Position numbers and translations under genes: made by a program
Notes under the pieces: model-generated
Seen by the model: only the letters and a program-made list of their open reading frames with translations
What the model was told of the DNA's origin: nothing
Database searches by the model: none
NCBI GenBank assembly: GCA_016706685.1
Contig: JADJJE010000014.1
Coordinates: forward strand, 248,001-312,000
DNA: 64,000 nt
Source of the DNA: Sandaracinaceae bacterium
GTDB lineage: Bacteria; Myxococcota_A; Polyangia; Polyangiales; Houyiibacteriaceae
Reading direction: 5' to 3'
Part shown: one piece after another, positions 9,088 through 17,630 of the stretch
Layout: each line of letters begins with the position of its first letter
Numbering within the stretch: the first letter of the stretch is position 1

Positions 9088-10739
9088 TCGCTCACCCGGA
9101 ATCTGGAGATCTCGTTCCGCAGCCCACCCACCGCATCACGCAGGTGCTCCGTGGCCGCGTTGAACTCGCGAACGGACGCGGCCGTGTGACGCGCGCCGTC
9201 GGTCAGCGTGCGCATGGCTTCGTCGATCTGGCGGGCGCCCTGATTCTGGCTGCGCATGCCTTCGCCAACCTGCTCGAAGCGATCGCTCGCGGACTTCACT
9301 TGCTCGATGATTCCGGCAAATCGCAGCGCGACGTCGCTCGCGATGGCCACGCCCTTCTCCACGTCGTGCGCAAACCGCTCCATCTCCGCGACTCCGGTGG
9401 AGACGGCGCTCTGCATCTGCCGCACGATCTGCTCGATGTTCAGCGTCGACACGGCGGTTTGGTCGGCGAGGCGGCGAATCTCTCGCGCGAGCACGAGGAA
9501 CCCGAGACCGTGTTCTCCTGCCTTCTCGGCCTCGATCGCGGCGTTCACGCTCAGCAGATGGGTCTGGTCGGCGATCTTGGTGATGGTGGTGACCACCATG
9601 TTGATGTCGCCGGCCTTGTCCCGGATCGTCGCCAGCTTGCTCGAGATGCCGGTGGTGGAATTCGCGAGTCCCCGCATCCTCTGGTCGAGGTTCACGATGG
9701 AGGCCCGTCCGTTCTCGGCGATGCCGGCCGTGTCGCTGGCGGTTCTCGAGACGTCTTCCATGGTGGAGAGCAGCTCCTGACTCGTGGCGCTGATCTCCTT
9801 GACGGCGGCAGCGATCTGACTGCTCGAGGCTCCGAAGCCGGCCGCCGTGGCTTCCTGTGATGCGGTTGTCGCGGCGAACTCCGTGGCAGTGGACATGAGC
9901 TCGACGCTCGAGCGCTTCACTCGGGTGACCAAGCTCTCGAGGCTCTCGGCCATCGCGCGGATCGAGACCAAGAGCGCACCGGCCTCGTCGCTTCCTTCGG
10001 CAGCGACCCGCACGGTGAGGTCGCCCGCCGCCACTCGTTCGGCTGCGGAGGTGGCCGCGCCAACCCGCCGCACGAGCCGCCCGGCAACGCCTCGCGCGTA
10101 CATGCCGAGCGCGAGCGCGAGCACGAGTCCACCGAGCCCCAGCGCGAGCAGGGTAGACATCCCGGAGCGGAGCTCGTCCGTTGCCGTCGCTTCGTGCATG
10201 CGGTTGCGCTCGGTGGCGAGGACCACGACTCGATCGATCGCTCTCCGGTGTGTGGAGTAGTGTTGGAAGAGCTCTCCGCGAGCGAGCGAGGTGGCGGTGG
10301 CGTGGTCCCCGGCGCGAACCGCGCTGAGGAACGCGTCGTCACGAGCGTCGTAGAACGCTATCGCCGCGCGATACGCCTCGTCGACCATCGCGGTCCGAAG
10401 TGGCCCGGGCGGGAGGTCGCGATCCCATCGGACGTGGGTCGTCTCGTACTCCACCCTCAACTGGCCGCCCCGCGCAACCAGCTCTGCGACACGGTCGGGG
10501 TTGGTCTCCTGCGTCAGCTGGAGAACCACCAGGTAGGACTCGATGATGTACTCCGGCGGGGGCAGGACGTCGGCGATCAGGTCCTTGCCCTCGATGATCG
10601 AGTCGTAGAGGGGACTCTTGACGCGCACCGTCTCGATAGTGACCCACGCGCGGTATGCGAAGCCCACGAAGAGGCTCACCTGAAGCGCTACGAGGATGAA
10701 GATTTGACCGGCAATCCCAATCTTGATTCGTCGATCCAC
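9084..10739 (-). CDS. wspA: WspA-type methyl-accepting chemotaxis receptor
   Basis: A 551-residue membrane receptor: TM1 at about 7-30, a periplasmic four-helix-type domain to about 190, TM2 at about 195-215, HAMP (about 215-270) and a coiled-coil signalling domain. The hairpin tip (about 399-425) reads IEAEKAGEHGLGFLVLAREI and is followed by RRLADQTA, the pattern of WspA rather than of E. coli-type receptors. In Pseudomonas, WspA responds to surface contact. Start is a GTG with a GAGGA five bases upstream; upstream in-frame codons lack a ribosome site. It begins the six-gene minus-strand operon and is divergent from wspR. Confidence 0.93.
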   Translation of the reverse strand: MDRRIKIGIAGQIFILVALQVSLFVGFAYRAWVTIETVRVKSPLYDSIIEGKDLIADVLPPPEYIIESYLVVLQLTQETNPDRVAELVARGGQLRVEYETTHVRWDRDLPPGPLRTAMVDEAYRAAIAFYDARDDAFLSAVRAGDHATATSLARGELFQHYSTHRRAIDRVVVLATERNRMHEATATDELRSGMSTLLALGLGGLVLALALGMYARGVAGRLVRRVGAATSAAERVAAGDLTVRVAAEGSDEAGALLVSIRAMAESLESLVTRVKRSSVELMSTATEFAATTASQEATAAGFGASSSQIAAAVKEISATSQELLSTMEDVSRTASDTAGIAENGRASIVNLDQRMRGLANSTTGISSKLATIRDKAGDINMVVTTITKIADQTHLLSVNAAIEAEKAGEHGLGFLVLAREIRRLADQTAVSTLNIEQIVRQMQSAVSTGVAEMERFAHDVEKGVAIASDVALRFAGIIEQVKSASDRFEQVGEGMRSQNQGARQIDEAMRTLTDGARHTAASVREFNAATEHLRDAVGGLRNEISRFRVSE

Positions 10740-10827
10740 GGAGTCCTCGTTTCGGCCATGTTTCAAGGCCGTTTCTGCACAGTGCGAAGCTTGACTGGCT
10801 CCACCGCATGATATCCTGCGTCGACTC
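10740..10827. promoter_or_regulatory. Divergent wspA/wspR intergenic region
   Basis: 88 bp between the two divergent starts must carry both promoters. Towards wspR there is a TTGACT (10791-10796) and TATCCT (10812-10817) with a rather short 15-bp gap. The -10-like box ends only 10 nt before the ATG and there is no ribosome site, so a very short leader is likely. Towards wspA a GAGGA precedes the GTG, which implies a normal leader. No obvious dyad operator is seen. Confidence 0.4.
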
Positions 10828-11841
10828 ATGGATGAACCAAAACCTGTCGTCTTACTCGTCGACGACCAGCGAATGGTGGGCGAGGCCGTGCGCCGAATGC
10901 TCGCCGCCGAGCCCGACATCACCTTTCACTTCTGTATCGATCCCACGGTGGCCCTCGAGCGCGCCATCGAACTCTGCCCCACCATCATCCTGCAAGACCT
11001 CGTCATGCCGGGCGTCGACGGGTTCATGTTGCTCGCGAGCTACCGCTCGACGCCGTCCATTCGGGACGTCCCGGTGGTGGTGCTCTCATCGAACGAGGAG
11101 CCGAAGGACAAGAGCCGAGCGTTCGCCGAAGGCGCCGCCGACTACCTCGTGAAGCTCCCAGACCCTGTCGAGCTCGTGGCGCGGGTGAGGGCGCACTCTC
11201 GCCGCTTCCTGCTGGAGCGAGCCCGTGAGCGCATGCTCCAGGAGCTGCAGGAGACGCAGCAAATGCTCGAGGCTTCCAACGCCAGGTTGCACCTCCTCTC
11301 GTCCGTGGACGGTCTCACCGGCATCTCGAATCGCCGCGTCTTCGACGACGCGCTGTTTCGGGAAGCTCGCCGGTCGGAACGTGAGGGCTGTCCTCTGTCG
11401 GTGATCTTGGTCGACATCGACTACTTCAAGCGGTTCAATGATTCGTACGGGCACCAAGGGGGCGACGACGCATTGCGTCAAGTGGCCCAGGCGATGGCCA
11501 GCGTGGCCAGACGAGCGAGTGACACCGTTGCGCGCTACGGCGGTGAGGAATTCGCGTTCGTGCTCCCGTCGACAGGCCTCGACGGAGCGCTTCGTGTCGC
11601 CGAAGACGCCCGCGCTGCGGTGCAGCGGCTCGCCATCGAGCATCGGGAGTCGGAGGTCAGCGATCACGTCACGCTCAGCCTCGGGGTGGCCACCGTCGTG
11701 CCGTCGGGGGCCCCCATCGACGCCACCAACCTCGTCACCCGCGCAGACGCCGCGCTCTACGCGGCGAAGCGGAACGGGCGCAACCGCACCGAGTGCGATG
11801 CGACGCCGGCTGCCTCGCCCGAGGACGCGCCCGCGTCCTAG
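10828..11841 (+). CDS. wspR: WspR-type response regulator diguanylate cyclase (REC-GGDEF)
   Basis: A 337-residue protein with a receiver (D12, D13, phospho-acceptor D57 in LQDLVMPG, K109 in YLVKLPD), a helical stalk at about 118-158, and a GGDEF domain with DGLTGISNRR, active-site GGEEF (238-242) and the inhibitory I-site RASD (229-232). The stretch LVDDQRMVGEAVRR and the DYLVKLPD/ELVARVR region are characteristic of WspR. Phosphorylation by WspE should promote oligomerisation and cyclic-di-GMP synthesis. In Pseudomonas wspR ends the operon; here it is divergent. Its stop shares the CTAG with the stop of the convergent gene at 11838. Confidence 0.95.
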   Translation: MDEPKPVVLLVDDQRMVGEAVRRMLAAEPDITFHFCIDPTVALERAIELCPTIILQDLVMPGVDGFMLLASYRSTPSIRDVPVVVLSSNEEPKDKSRAFAEGAADYLVKLPDPVELVARVRAHSRRFLLERARERMLQELQETQQMLEASNARLHLLSSVDGLTGISNRRVFDDALFREARRSEREGCPLSVILVDIDYFKRFNDSYGHQGGDDALRQVAQAMASVARRASDTVARYGGEEFAFVLPSTGLDGALRVAEDARAAVQRLAIEHRESEVSDHVTLSLGVATVVPSGAPIDATNLVTRADAALYAAKRNGRNRTECDATPAASPEDAPAS

Positions 11842-12851
11842 AGCCCGAGGGAGCGGCCGATCTCGACGTGCTCGGCGCGCGCGGCTTCTGCCATGTGGTA
11901 GGCAGCACGTCCGGCGAGGAGGCCAATGACCGAGACGGCCAAGCCTGCGGTCCCCGCCGCGACCGCGGCACCTTGGAGGGCGTGCACGGCCACCGCTCCA
12001 GCCTCCCAGAGAATGTGGGCACCTTCCGCGAGCTCGACCGCGTGGTGCACCTGCTCGTTCGTCGTGTCCCGCGCGGTGGCGGCCGCGGTCGCGCTGTCCG
12101 ATGAACCTCCGAGGTTCGCGCGTCGCGCCGAGCGTTCCGCCGCCGCTGGGAAGTCGCTCGCCTGCCACCAGGCTTGGCCTCGCGTGCGGCCCATGAAGGT
12201 TTGGAACCCCTCGATGCTCTCCTGGATGGACGCGCGCGCGCGCGCGAGGTCACCCTCGTCCCCGCGGATGCCGAGAGCCTGTGCTTGGATGGCTTCGAGG
12301 GTCCCCGGCCGCGCGTTGCGCAGCGCCGGGAGCAACTCGGGGAGGGCGTCGCGCATCGCGCGGAGATCCTGGATGCGCGCCGTGACGATGACCTGGGCTT
12401 CCTGAACGATGCCCAGACGGATGCGGTCACTCGCCACGGACTCCACGATGCCCGCCACGCTGCCGGCGTCCACGCCGGTGACCAGTGAGCGCACTCCGCT
12501 GGACTGACGCTCGAACGACGCCGTGAGGTCGCGCTCGAGGCGCGCTGCGTCCACGTTGGCGAGCGTGGACAGCATGGCGCCGTCCTGGCCGAGGAGGACG
12601 CGCAGGGGGGCTCCGCCGCCTTCGAGGTACGTGCGGGCCGCCTCGTCCACGGCTCGCTGATACGCCACCGGGTTGGCGCGAGCCGCCGGCGTGGTGCGCG
12701 CGGTTTGGAGCGTGTGCACGTCGTCGGCGGCCTGGTGGCGCACCTCGGCAGCAGGCGGTGGTGGAGCCGACGAGCGGGTGGTGACGGGCGGGCCCGAGGG
12801 GGGCGCGGCCGGAGTGGAGTGGACGGTGTTCTTCGGGATGGGTGCAACCAT
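11838..12851 (-). CDS. Unknown protein with Pro-rich N-terminus and hydrophobic C-terminal segment
   Basis: A 337-residue protein I do not recognise. The first 40 residues are Pro/Ser/Ala-rich and look disordered. The middle (about 55-250) is Ala/Arg-rich and helical, with AYQRAVDEAARTYLEGG and many heptad-like stretches. Near the end there is one hydrophobic segment (about 292-318, rich in Gly/Ala/Val). No signal peptide is seen. The start is the ATG preceded by AAAGGAG five bases upstream; an in-frame start six codons earlier would sit inside that ribosome site. It could be a secreted effector or an envelope-associated protein, but nothing in the sequence proves this. Converges with wspR. 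Confidence 0.6.
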   Translation of the reverse strand: MVAPIPKNTVHSTPAAPPSGPPVTTRSSAPPPPAAEVRHQAADDVHTLQTARTTPAARANPVAYQRAVDEAARTYLEGGGAPLRVLLGQDGAMLSTLANVDAARLERDLTASFERQSSGVRSLVTGVDAGSVAGIVESVASDRIRLGIVQEAQVIVTARIQDLRAMRDALPELLPALRNARPGTLEAIQAQALGIRGDEGDLARARASIQESIEGFQTFMGRTRGQAWWQASDFPAAAERSARRANLGGSSDSATAAATARDTTNEQVHHAVELAEGAHILWEAGAVAVHALQGAAVAAGTAGLAVSVIGLLAGRAAYHMAEAARAEHVEIGRSLGL

Positions 12852-12926
12852 GATGTCTCCTTTGGCCACTTGTCGGTCGCGCTGCGTCGGGATTGCGTGT
12901 GGCGTGCGCTACACTGCGCGCGAACC

Positions 12927-13478
12927 ATGCCGTCCCCGCTCCCCATGCGCGTCCTCCCGCTGCTCTCGCTCGCCTTCCTGGCGTATCCCCTGCTCACCAG
13001 CTGCCAAGAGGGCAGCAGCAGCCTGCCGCTGGTGATCAACGAGGTGCACGCCACGCCCCCCGAGTGGGTGGAGATCCTGAACCTCAGCGACCAGCCGCAG
13101 CCCCTGCGTGACGTGCAGCTCATGGGCAGCGACGCCGACGGGCGCCCGAGCGAAGAGCGCGCGCAGCTGCCCGACATCGCCATCCTGCCGGGCGAGCACT
13201 TCGTGGTGGCGCTGGGCAAGGTGAACGCCGACAGCGAGCTGCACGGCGCTCGCGAGTGCGACATCGAGGGCGTGAGCGAGTGTGCCTTCGCTGCGTTTCG
13301 CGTGCGCGCCGACGAGGGCGAGACCGTGCACCTGTTCGAGAACGCGCGGCACATCGACTCGTTCGAGTACGCTCCCCGTGGCGCGAGCCTGGATGAGACG
13401 CAGTGCCGCCTGCCCGACGGCACGGGAGCCGAGCGCACGTGTGCCGCTACCCCGGCCGAGGAGAACAGCGCGCCATGA
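12927..13478 (+). CDS. Lamin-tail domain lipoprotein
   Basis: A 183-residue predicted lipoprotein. The signal peptide ends in the lipobox LLTSC (Cys26). The mature part carries a lamin-tail (LTD) beta-sandwich: VINEVHATPPEWVEILNLS, then FVVAL, then FENARHIDSFEY. LTD proteins are frequent extracellular or surface proteins in Myxococcota; their usual role is adhesion or a scaffold for hydrolases. Start is the first ATG after a TACACT -10-like box (12910-12915); there is no ribosome site, so the transcript is probably leaderless or nearly so. A second Met six codons in would also keep the signal peptide. Its stop overlaps the next start (ATGA). Confidence 0.75.
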   Translation: MPSPLPMRVLPLLSLAFLAYPLLTSCQEGSSSLPLVINEVHATPPEWVEILNLSDQPQPLRDVQLMGSDADGRPSEERAQLPDIAILPGEHFVVALGKVNADSELHGARECDIEGVSECAFAAFRVRADEGETVHLFENARHIDSFEYAPRGASLDETQCRLPDGTGAERTCAATPAEENSAP

Positions 13479-13978
13479 GCGGCCCCGAGGAGTTCGTCCA
13501 TCGGACGCGCGAGGGCTTCTACGCGGGGCTCACGCTCTTCTTGGTGTTCCCGGCGATGGGTGTGGGAGCGCTGCTCGAGTCCGTCGCAGACATCCCGCAG
13601 GGTCCGATCCCGCTCATCGTGATCCTCGCGTTCGCCGTGGTCGTGTACTTCGGCCTCGGGGTCGAGAACCGTGTGGTGGTCGACGAGCGCAGCATCCGCT
13701 TCTCGCACGCTTCGGTGCGCTTCGGCATGCGCGGCGCAGAGACCGTGGCGTGGGAGATCCCGCTCGGACCGCACACCACCGTCCGAGAGGTGACCACGCG
13801 CACCCCCAGCAGCCGAGGAGGCTGGAACACCGGCACCACGCTCCACTTCTCGGAGACGCAGCGCATCCACGACACGGAGCTGGGGCTGAAGGGCGCTCCC
13901 AGCAGCCCGTACGATGCGCTGGTGATATCGCTGAAGCGCCGCCTCGGCGACGGATTTACGTCCGAGCAGGCGACCTGA
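13475..13978 (+). CDS. Small membrane protein with C-terminal soluble domain, unknown function
   Basis: A 167-residue protein with two hydrophobic segments (about 16-36 and 44-62), followed by a soluble beta-rich domain of about 100 residues (NRVVVDERSIRFSHASVRFG). The layout resembles PH-like-domain membrane proteins, in which a two-helix anchor precedes a PH-type fold, but I cannot prove membership. It overlaps the lamin-tail lipoprotein by ATGA and is probably translated with it. Nothing between its stop and the monooxygenase promoter looks coding. Confidence 0.6.
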   Translation: MSGPEEFVHRTREGFYAGLTLFLVFPAMGVGALLESVADIPQGPIPLIVILAFAVVVYFGLGVENRVVVDERSIRFSHASVRFGMRGAETVAWEIPLGPHTTVREVTTRTPSSRGGWNTGTTLHFSETQRIHDTELGLKGAPSSPYDALVISLKRRLGDGFTSEQAT

Positions 13979-14167
13979 GCCTCATCGTGACGGTGGCCAG
14001 CACCGAGCGCGCGCTCGAGCTGCGCTGGCCTGGCATCGCGGTGGCGTTCATGTCCGGGGCGCACCTGCTCACGGACATGGCCAGCACGGTCCACCGCACC
14101 AGCGCCTTTCGATAGGGGACATCCGGAAAAACGACTCCGCGCGCGGCGCCCGCCTTGACGCGCGGCT

Positions 14168-14188
14168 CTATTGACTGTAGTTCAATAG
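14168..14188. promoter_or_regulatory. Palindrome upstream of the flavin monooxygenase (candidate operator)
   Basis: CTATTGA (14168-14174) and TCAATAG (14182-14188) are perfect 7-bp inverted arms around a 7-bp spacer (CTGTAGT). It lies 22 bp before the start codon of the monooxygenase, overlapping where a promoter would be. Size and spacing fit a TetR-family operator. No TetR gene is in the window, so the regulator is unknown. Confidence 0.5.
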
Positions 14189-14210
14189 GGAACCCCACCA
14201 AGGAGTCGAC

Positions 14211-15755
14211 ATGAACAGCGAACACGTGGACGTGCTGATCGTCGGAGCGGGCCTCTCGGGCATCGGCGCGGCGCATCAGATCCAAGCGGAGTGCCCGTCG
14301 AAGAGCTTCATGCTGCTGGAGGCGCGCGACGTCATCGGCGGGACGTGGGACCTCTTTCGCTATCCCGGCATCCGCTCGGACTCGGACATGTACACGCTGG
14401 GCTACCGCTTCCGGCCCTGGACGGGCGAGAAGGCGCTGGCCGACGGGCCGTCGATCCTGAAGTACATCTGCGACACCGCGCGCGAGGCGGGCATCGACAA
14501 GAAGATCCGCTTCCACCACAAGGTGGTGCGCGCCGAGTGGAGCAGCGACACGCGCCGCTGGACGGTGACGGCCGAGCGCAGCGACACCGGGGAGCGCGTG
14601 CAGATCACGGCGGGCTTCGTCTACAACTGCAGCGGCTACTACCGCTACGACGCGGGCTACACGCCGGACTTCCCGGGCATGGAGCGCTTCGCCGGGCAGA
14701 TCATCCACCCGCAGCGTTGGCCCGAGACGCTGGACTACACGGGCAAGCGCGTGCTGGTCATCGGCAGCGGCGCCACGGCCGTGACGCTGGTTCCGTCCAT
14801 GGCCGACGAGGCGGCGCACGTGACCATGCTGCAGCGCTCGCCCACCTACGTGGTGACCGTGCCGGGGCGTGACCCCTTCGTCACGAAGGTGCGGCAGTAC
14901 CTGCCCGAGCCCGCGGTCTATGCGCTCACGCGCTGGAAGAACGTGGCCCTCAGCGCAGGTATCTACCAGTTTGCCCAGCGGCGGCCCGAGAAGATGAAGG
15001 CGTTCATCCGCAAGATGCAGGTGCGCCAGCTGCCCGCCGGCTTCGACGTGGATACGCACTTCAAGCCTCGCTACAACCCGTGGGACCAGCGGCTCTGCGC
15101 CGTGCCCGACGGCGACCTCTTCAAGTCCATCCGCAGCGGCAAGGTGTCGGTGGTGACGGACACCATCGAGACCTTCACCGAGAAGGGTGTGCGGCTGCAC
15201 TCGGGCCAGGAGCTCGAGGCGGACATCATCGTCACGGCCACGGGCTTCACGCTGCAGATGATGGGCGGCGCCACGCTCGTGGTGGACGGCAAGGAGGTCC
15301 GGCTGTCCGAGAAGATGACCTACAAGGGCATGATGTTGAGCGACGTGCCGAACTCGGCGTTCACCATCGGCTACACCAACTCGTCATGGACGCTGAAGGC
15401 CGACCTGGTGGCCGAGTACGTGTGCCGCATGCTCAACTTCATGGACGAGAAGGGCTACGACGTGGCCGTGGCGCGCAACACCGACCCGAGCGTGAAGCAG
15501 AGCCCGCTGCTGGACTTCGGCGCGGGCTACGTGCAGCGCTCCCTCGAGGAGCTGCCCACGCAGGGCTCGAAGTGGCCGTGGAAGCTGGGTATGAGCTACC
15601 CGGTGGACGTGGTCACGCTGCGCCACGGCTCCGTGGACGATGGCGTGATGCAGTTCAGCCGGGCGCCGAAGGCCGCTACTCGGTCCGCAGCGCAGCCACA
15701 GGGTCGAGCTGCGCAGCCCGCCGCGCCGGCCCCACTCCGAACACAAGGCCGATAG
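14211..15755 (+). CDS. Flavin-containing (Baeyer-Villiger-type) monooxygenase
   Basis: A 514-residue class B flavoprotein monooxygenase. The N-terminal FAD site is GAGLSGIG (about 9-16), and the NADPH-binding Rossmann motif (GSGATA) lies near residue 187. The family fingerprint appears as FAGQIIHPQRWPE. It should use NADPH, FAD and O2 to oxygenate a ketone, amine or other soft nucleophile; the substrate is unknown. Start has AAGGAG six bases upstream. The last 27 or so codons (Ala/Pro/Gln-rich) overlap the convergent permease gene by 80 bp and do not look like conserved enzyme sequence. A palindrome in the promoter suggests local repressor control. Confidence 0.88.
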   Translation: MNSEHVDVLIVGAGLSGIGAAHQIQAECPSKSFMLLEARDVIGGTWDLFRYPGIRSDSDMYTLGYRFRPWTGEKALADGPSILKYICDTAREAGIDKKIRFHHKVVRAEWSSDTRRWTVTAERSDTGERVQITAGFVYNCSGYYRYDAGYTPDFPGMERFAGQIIHPQRWPETLDYTGKRVLVIGSGATAVTLVPSMADEAAHVTMLQRSPTYVVTVPGRDPFVTKVRQYLPEPAVYALTRWKNVALSAGIYQFAQRRPEKMKAFIRKMQVRQLPAGFDVDTHFKPRYNPWDQRLCAVPDGDLFKSIRSGKVSVVTDTIETFTEKGVRLHSGQELEADIIVTATGFTLQMMGGATLVVDGKEVRLSEKMTYKGMMLSDVPNSAFTIGYTNSSWTLKADLVAEYVCRMLNFMDEKGYDVAVARNTDPSVKQSPLLDFGAGYVQRSLEELPTQGSKWPWKLGMSYPVDVVTLRHGSVDDGVMQFSRAPKAATRSAAQPQGRAAQPAAPAPLRTQGR

Positions 15756-16881
15756 TCACGGAGACGCCCAGCGACAGGAAGATGCCGTAGAGCGGGATGA
15801 TGGGCGGCCAGTCGCCCAGCTTGGCGATGCCATAGGCCAGCGCCACGCCCAGCAACACGCCCACGATGCCGCCGGCGATGGACACGACCACCGCCTCCAC
15901 GAGGAACTGAAGGAGGATGTCGCGGCGGCGTGCGCCCACGGCCATGCGCACGCCGATCTCGCGCGTGCGCTCGCGCACCGACACCAGCATGATGTTCATG
16001 ATGCCGATGCCGCCGACCAGCAGCGACACGGCAGCCACGCTCCCGAGCAGCGCCTTGAAGACGCCGGTCACCTGCCCGAGGGTCTCCAGCATCTCGGCCT
16101 GGGAGCGCACCGCGAAGTCGTCTTCCACGTCGTCGCGCAGCCGGTGCCGTGCGCGCAGCACCTGGGTGATGCGCTCCACTAGCTGCGGCGCGTCGTCCTC
16201 GTTGGCGATCTGCAGGTTGATGCCGCTGAGCTGCGGAAGCCCGAACAAGGAGCTCTGGTGGGTGCTGAGCGGGATGTAGACCTGGTCGTCCGGGGAGCTG
16301 AAGCCCGTGTCGCCCTTGCGCCCCAGCACGCCCAGCACGCGGAACGTGATGCCGCGCACCTGCACCCGAGCGCCCAGCGGTGAGGCGTCACCGAACAGCT
16401 GCTCCGCCACGTTGGCGCCCAGCACCACCACGCGCCGCCGCTGCGTGAGGTCGGCTTGGGAGAGGCCGATGCCGGTCGCAACGCTCAGCGCCCGCACCTC
16501 CAGGTACGCGGGCGTGACGCCGTAGATGGTGGCCGTCATGTTGAACTCGCGGTACTTGACCTGAGCGCTGCCTGCGGCCTCGGGCGCCACGCCCGTGATG
16601 CCGGGCAGACGCGCCAGGGCCTCGGCGTCGGCCAGCGTGAGCGTGTCCACCGTGCCGCTGCGCACGGGGCCGTTGGTGCGGTTGGCTGGCCGGATGTAGA
16701 GCAGGTTGGCGCCCAGCGCTCGGATCTGATTGGCCACGCTGGCCTGCGCGCCCTCACCGATGGCCAGCACGGCCACCACGGCGGCCACGCCGATGACCAT
16801 GCCCAGCGCGGTCAGCGCGGTGCGCATGCGGTTGCTGAGCAGTGAGCGCATGGCGGTGCGCGCCGTCTCGCGGATCAGCAT
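15676..16881 (-). CDS. MacB-like ABC transporter permease
   Basis: A 401-residue permease: TM1 at about 20-43 (TALGMVIGVAAVVAVLAIG), a large periplasmic MacB_PCD domain with NLLYIRP to about 270, then three TM helices with the FtsX motif region (GIGIMNIMLVSVRERTREIG). Unlike E. coli MacB it has no fused ATPase; that is the separate gene just upstream, overlapping by 7 bp. It should act with the adaptor and TolC-like protein of the same operon as a mechanotransmission exporter for peptides, lipids or antibiotics. The C-terminal end overlaps the 3' end of the monooxygenase gene on the other strand. Confidence 0.9.
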   Translation of the reverse strand: MLIRETARTAMRSLLSNRMRTALTALGMVIGVAAVVAVLAIGEGAQASVANQIRALGANLLYIRPANRTNGPVRSGTVDTLTLADAEALARLPGITGVAPEAAGSAQVKYREFNMTATIYGVTPAYLEVRALSVATGIGLSQADLTQRRRVVVLGANVAEQLFGDASPLGARVQVRGITFRVLGVLGRKGDTGFSSPDDQVYIPLSTHQSSLFGLPQLSGINLQIANEDDAPQLVERITQVLRARHRLRDDVEDDFAVRSQAEMLETLGQVTGVFKALLGSVAAVSLLVGGIGIMNIMLVSVRERTREIGVRMAVGARRRDILLQFLVEAVVVSIAGGIVGVLLGVALAYGIAKLGDWPPIIPLYGIFLSLGVSVTIGLVFGVGPARRAAQLDPVAALRTE

Positions 16882-17630
16882 GAGGTGGCTCCGCGCTCTT
16901 CGACGTGCGCAAGCTCTCCGCGCCGGATCTCGTCCACGATGGCCGCCGCCGGTCCGTCCCCCTCGATGCGACCGTCTCGCATGGTGAGCGCGCGCTTCAG
17001 CGTGGAGGCCACGCTGAGATCGTGCGTGACCATGATGATGGTGGCGCCCTCGGCGTTCAGCTCGGCCAGCAGCCCGAGCACCTCTTGCCCCGTGCGCGTG
17101 TCGAGCGCGCCGGTGGGTTCATCGCACAGCAGGATGGACGGATCCGTGACCAAGGCGCGCGCGATGGCCACGCGCTGCTTCTGGCCGCCCGACAGCTCTG
17201 CGGGGACGTGGTGGGCGCGGTCCGCGAGGCCCACGCGCGCGAGGGCCGAGAGGGCGCGATTCTTGGTGTCGTCCACCCCTGCGTAGAGCAGCGGCAGCTC
17301 CACGTTCTCGGCGGCGCTCATGCGCGGGAGCAGGTTGAAGCTCTGGAACACGAAGCCGATGTGGCGGTTGCGCACCGCGGCCAGCTCGTCGCTCTTCATG
17401 GTGGCGACGTCGCGGCCCTCCAGCCGGTAGACGCCACTGGTGGGCTGGTCCAGGCAGCCGAGGATGTTGAGCAGCGTGCTCTTGCCGCAGCCCGAGGGGC
17501 CCAGGATGGCCACCGACTCTCCGCGCTCGATGGTGAACGAGATGCTGTTCACGGCCACCACGCGCAGCTCGGGCCGCTCCGGGTGGTACACCTTGCTGAG
17601 CGACTCGATGATGACCGGTGCGCTGGTCAT
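16875..17630 (-). CDS. ABC transporter ATP-binding protein (MacB/LolD type)
   Basis: A 251-residue ATPase. Walker A is GPSGCGKST, the Q-loop is in FVFQSFNLLP, the signature is LSGGQKQRVAIARAL, Walker B is ILLCDEPTGALD, and the switch His is in MVTHDL. The spacing and the FNLLP/ENVELPLLY elements are those of the MacB/LolD/FtsE group. About 25 residues follow the switch region. It energises the permease encoded next and is linked by ATGA to the adaptor gene upstream. Confidence 0.93.
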   Translation of the reverse strand: MTSAPVIIESLSKVYHPERPELRVVAVNSISFTIERGESVAILGPSGCGKSTLLNILGCLDQPTSGVYRLEGRDVATMKSDELAAVRNRHIGFVFQSFNLLPRMSAAENVELPLLYAGVDDTKNRALSALARVGLADRAHHVPAELSGGQKQRVAIARALVTDPSILLCDEPTGALDTRTGQEVLGLLAELNAEGATIIMVTHDLSVASTLKRALTMRDGRIEGDGPAAAIVDEIRRGELAHVEERGATSC

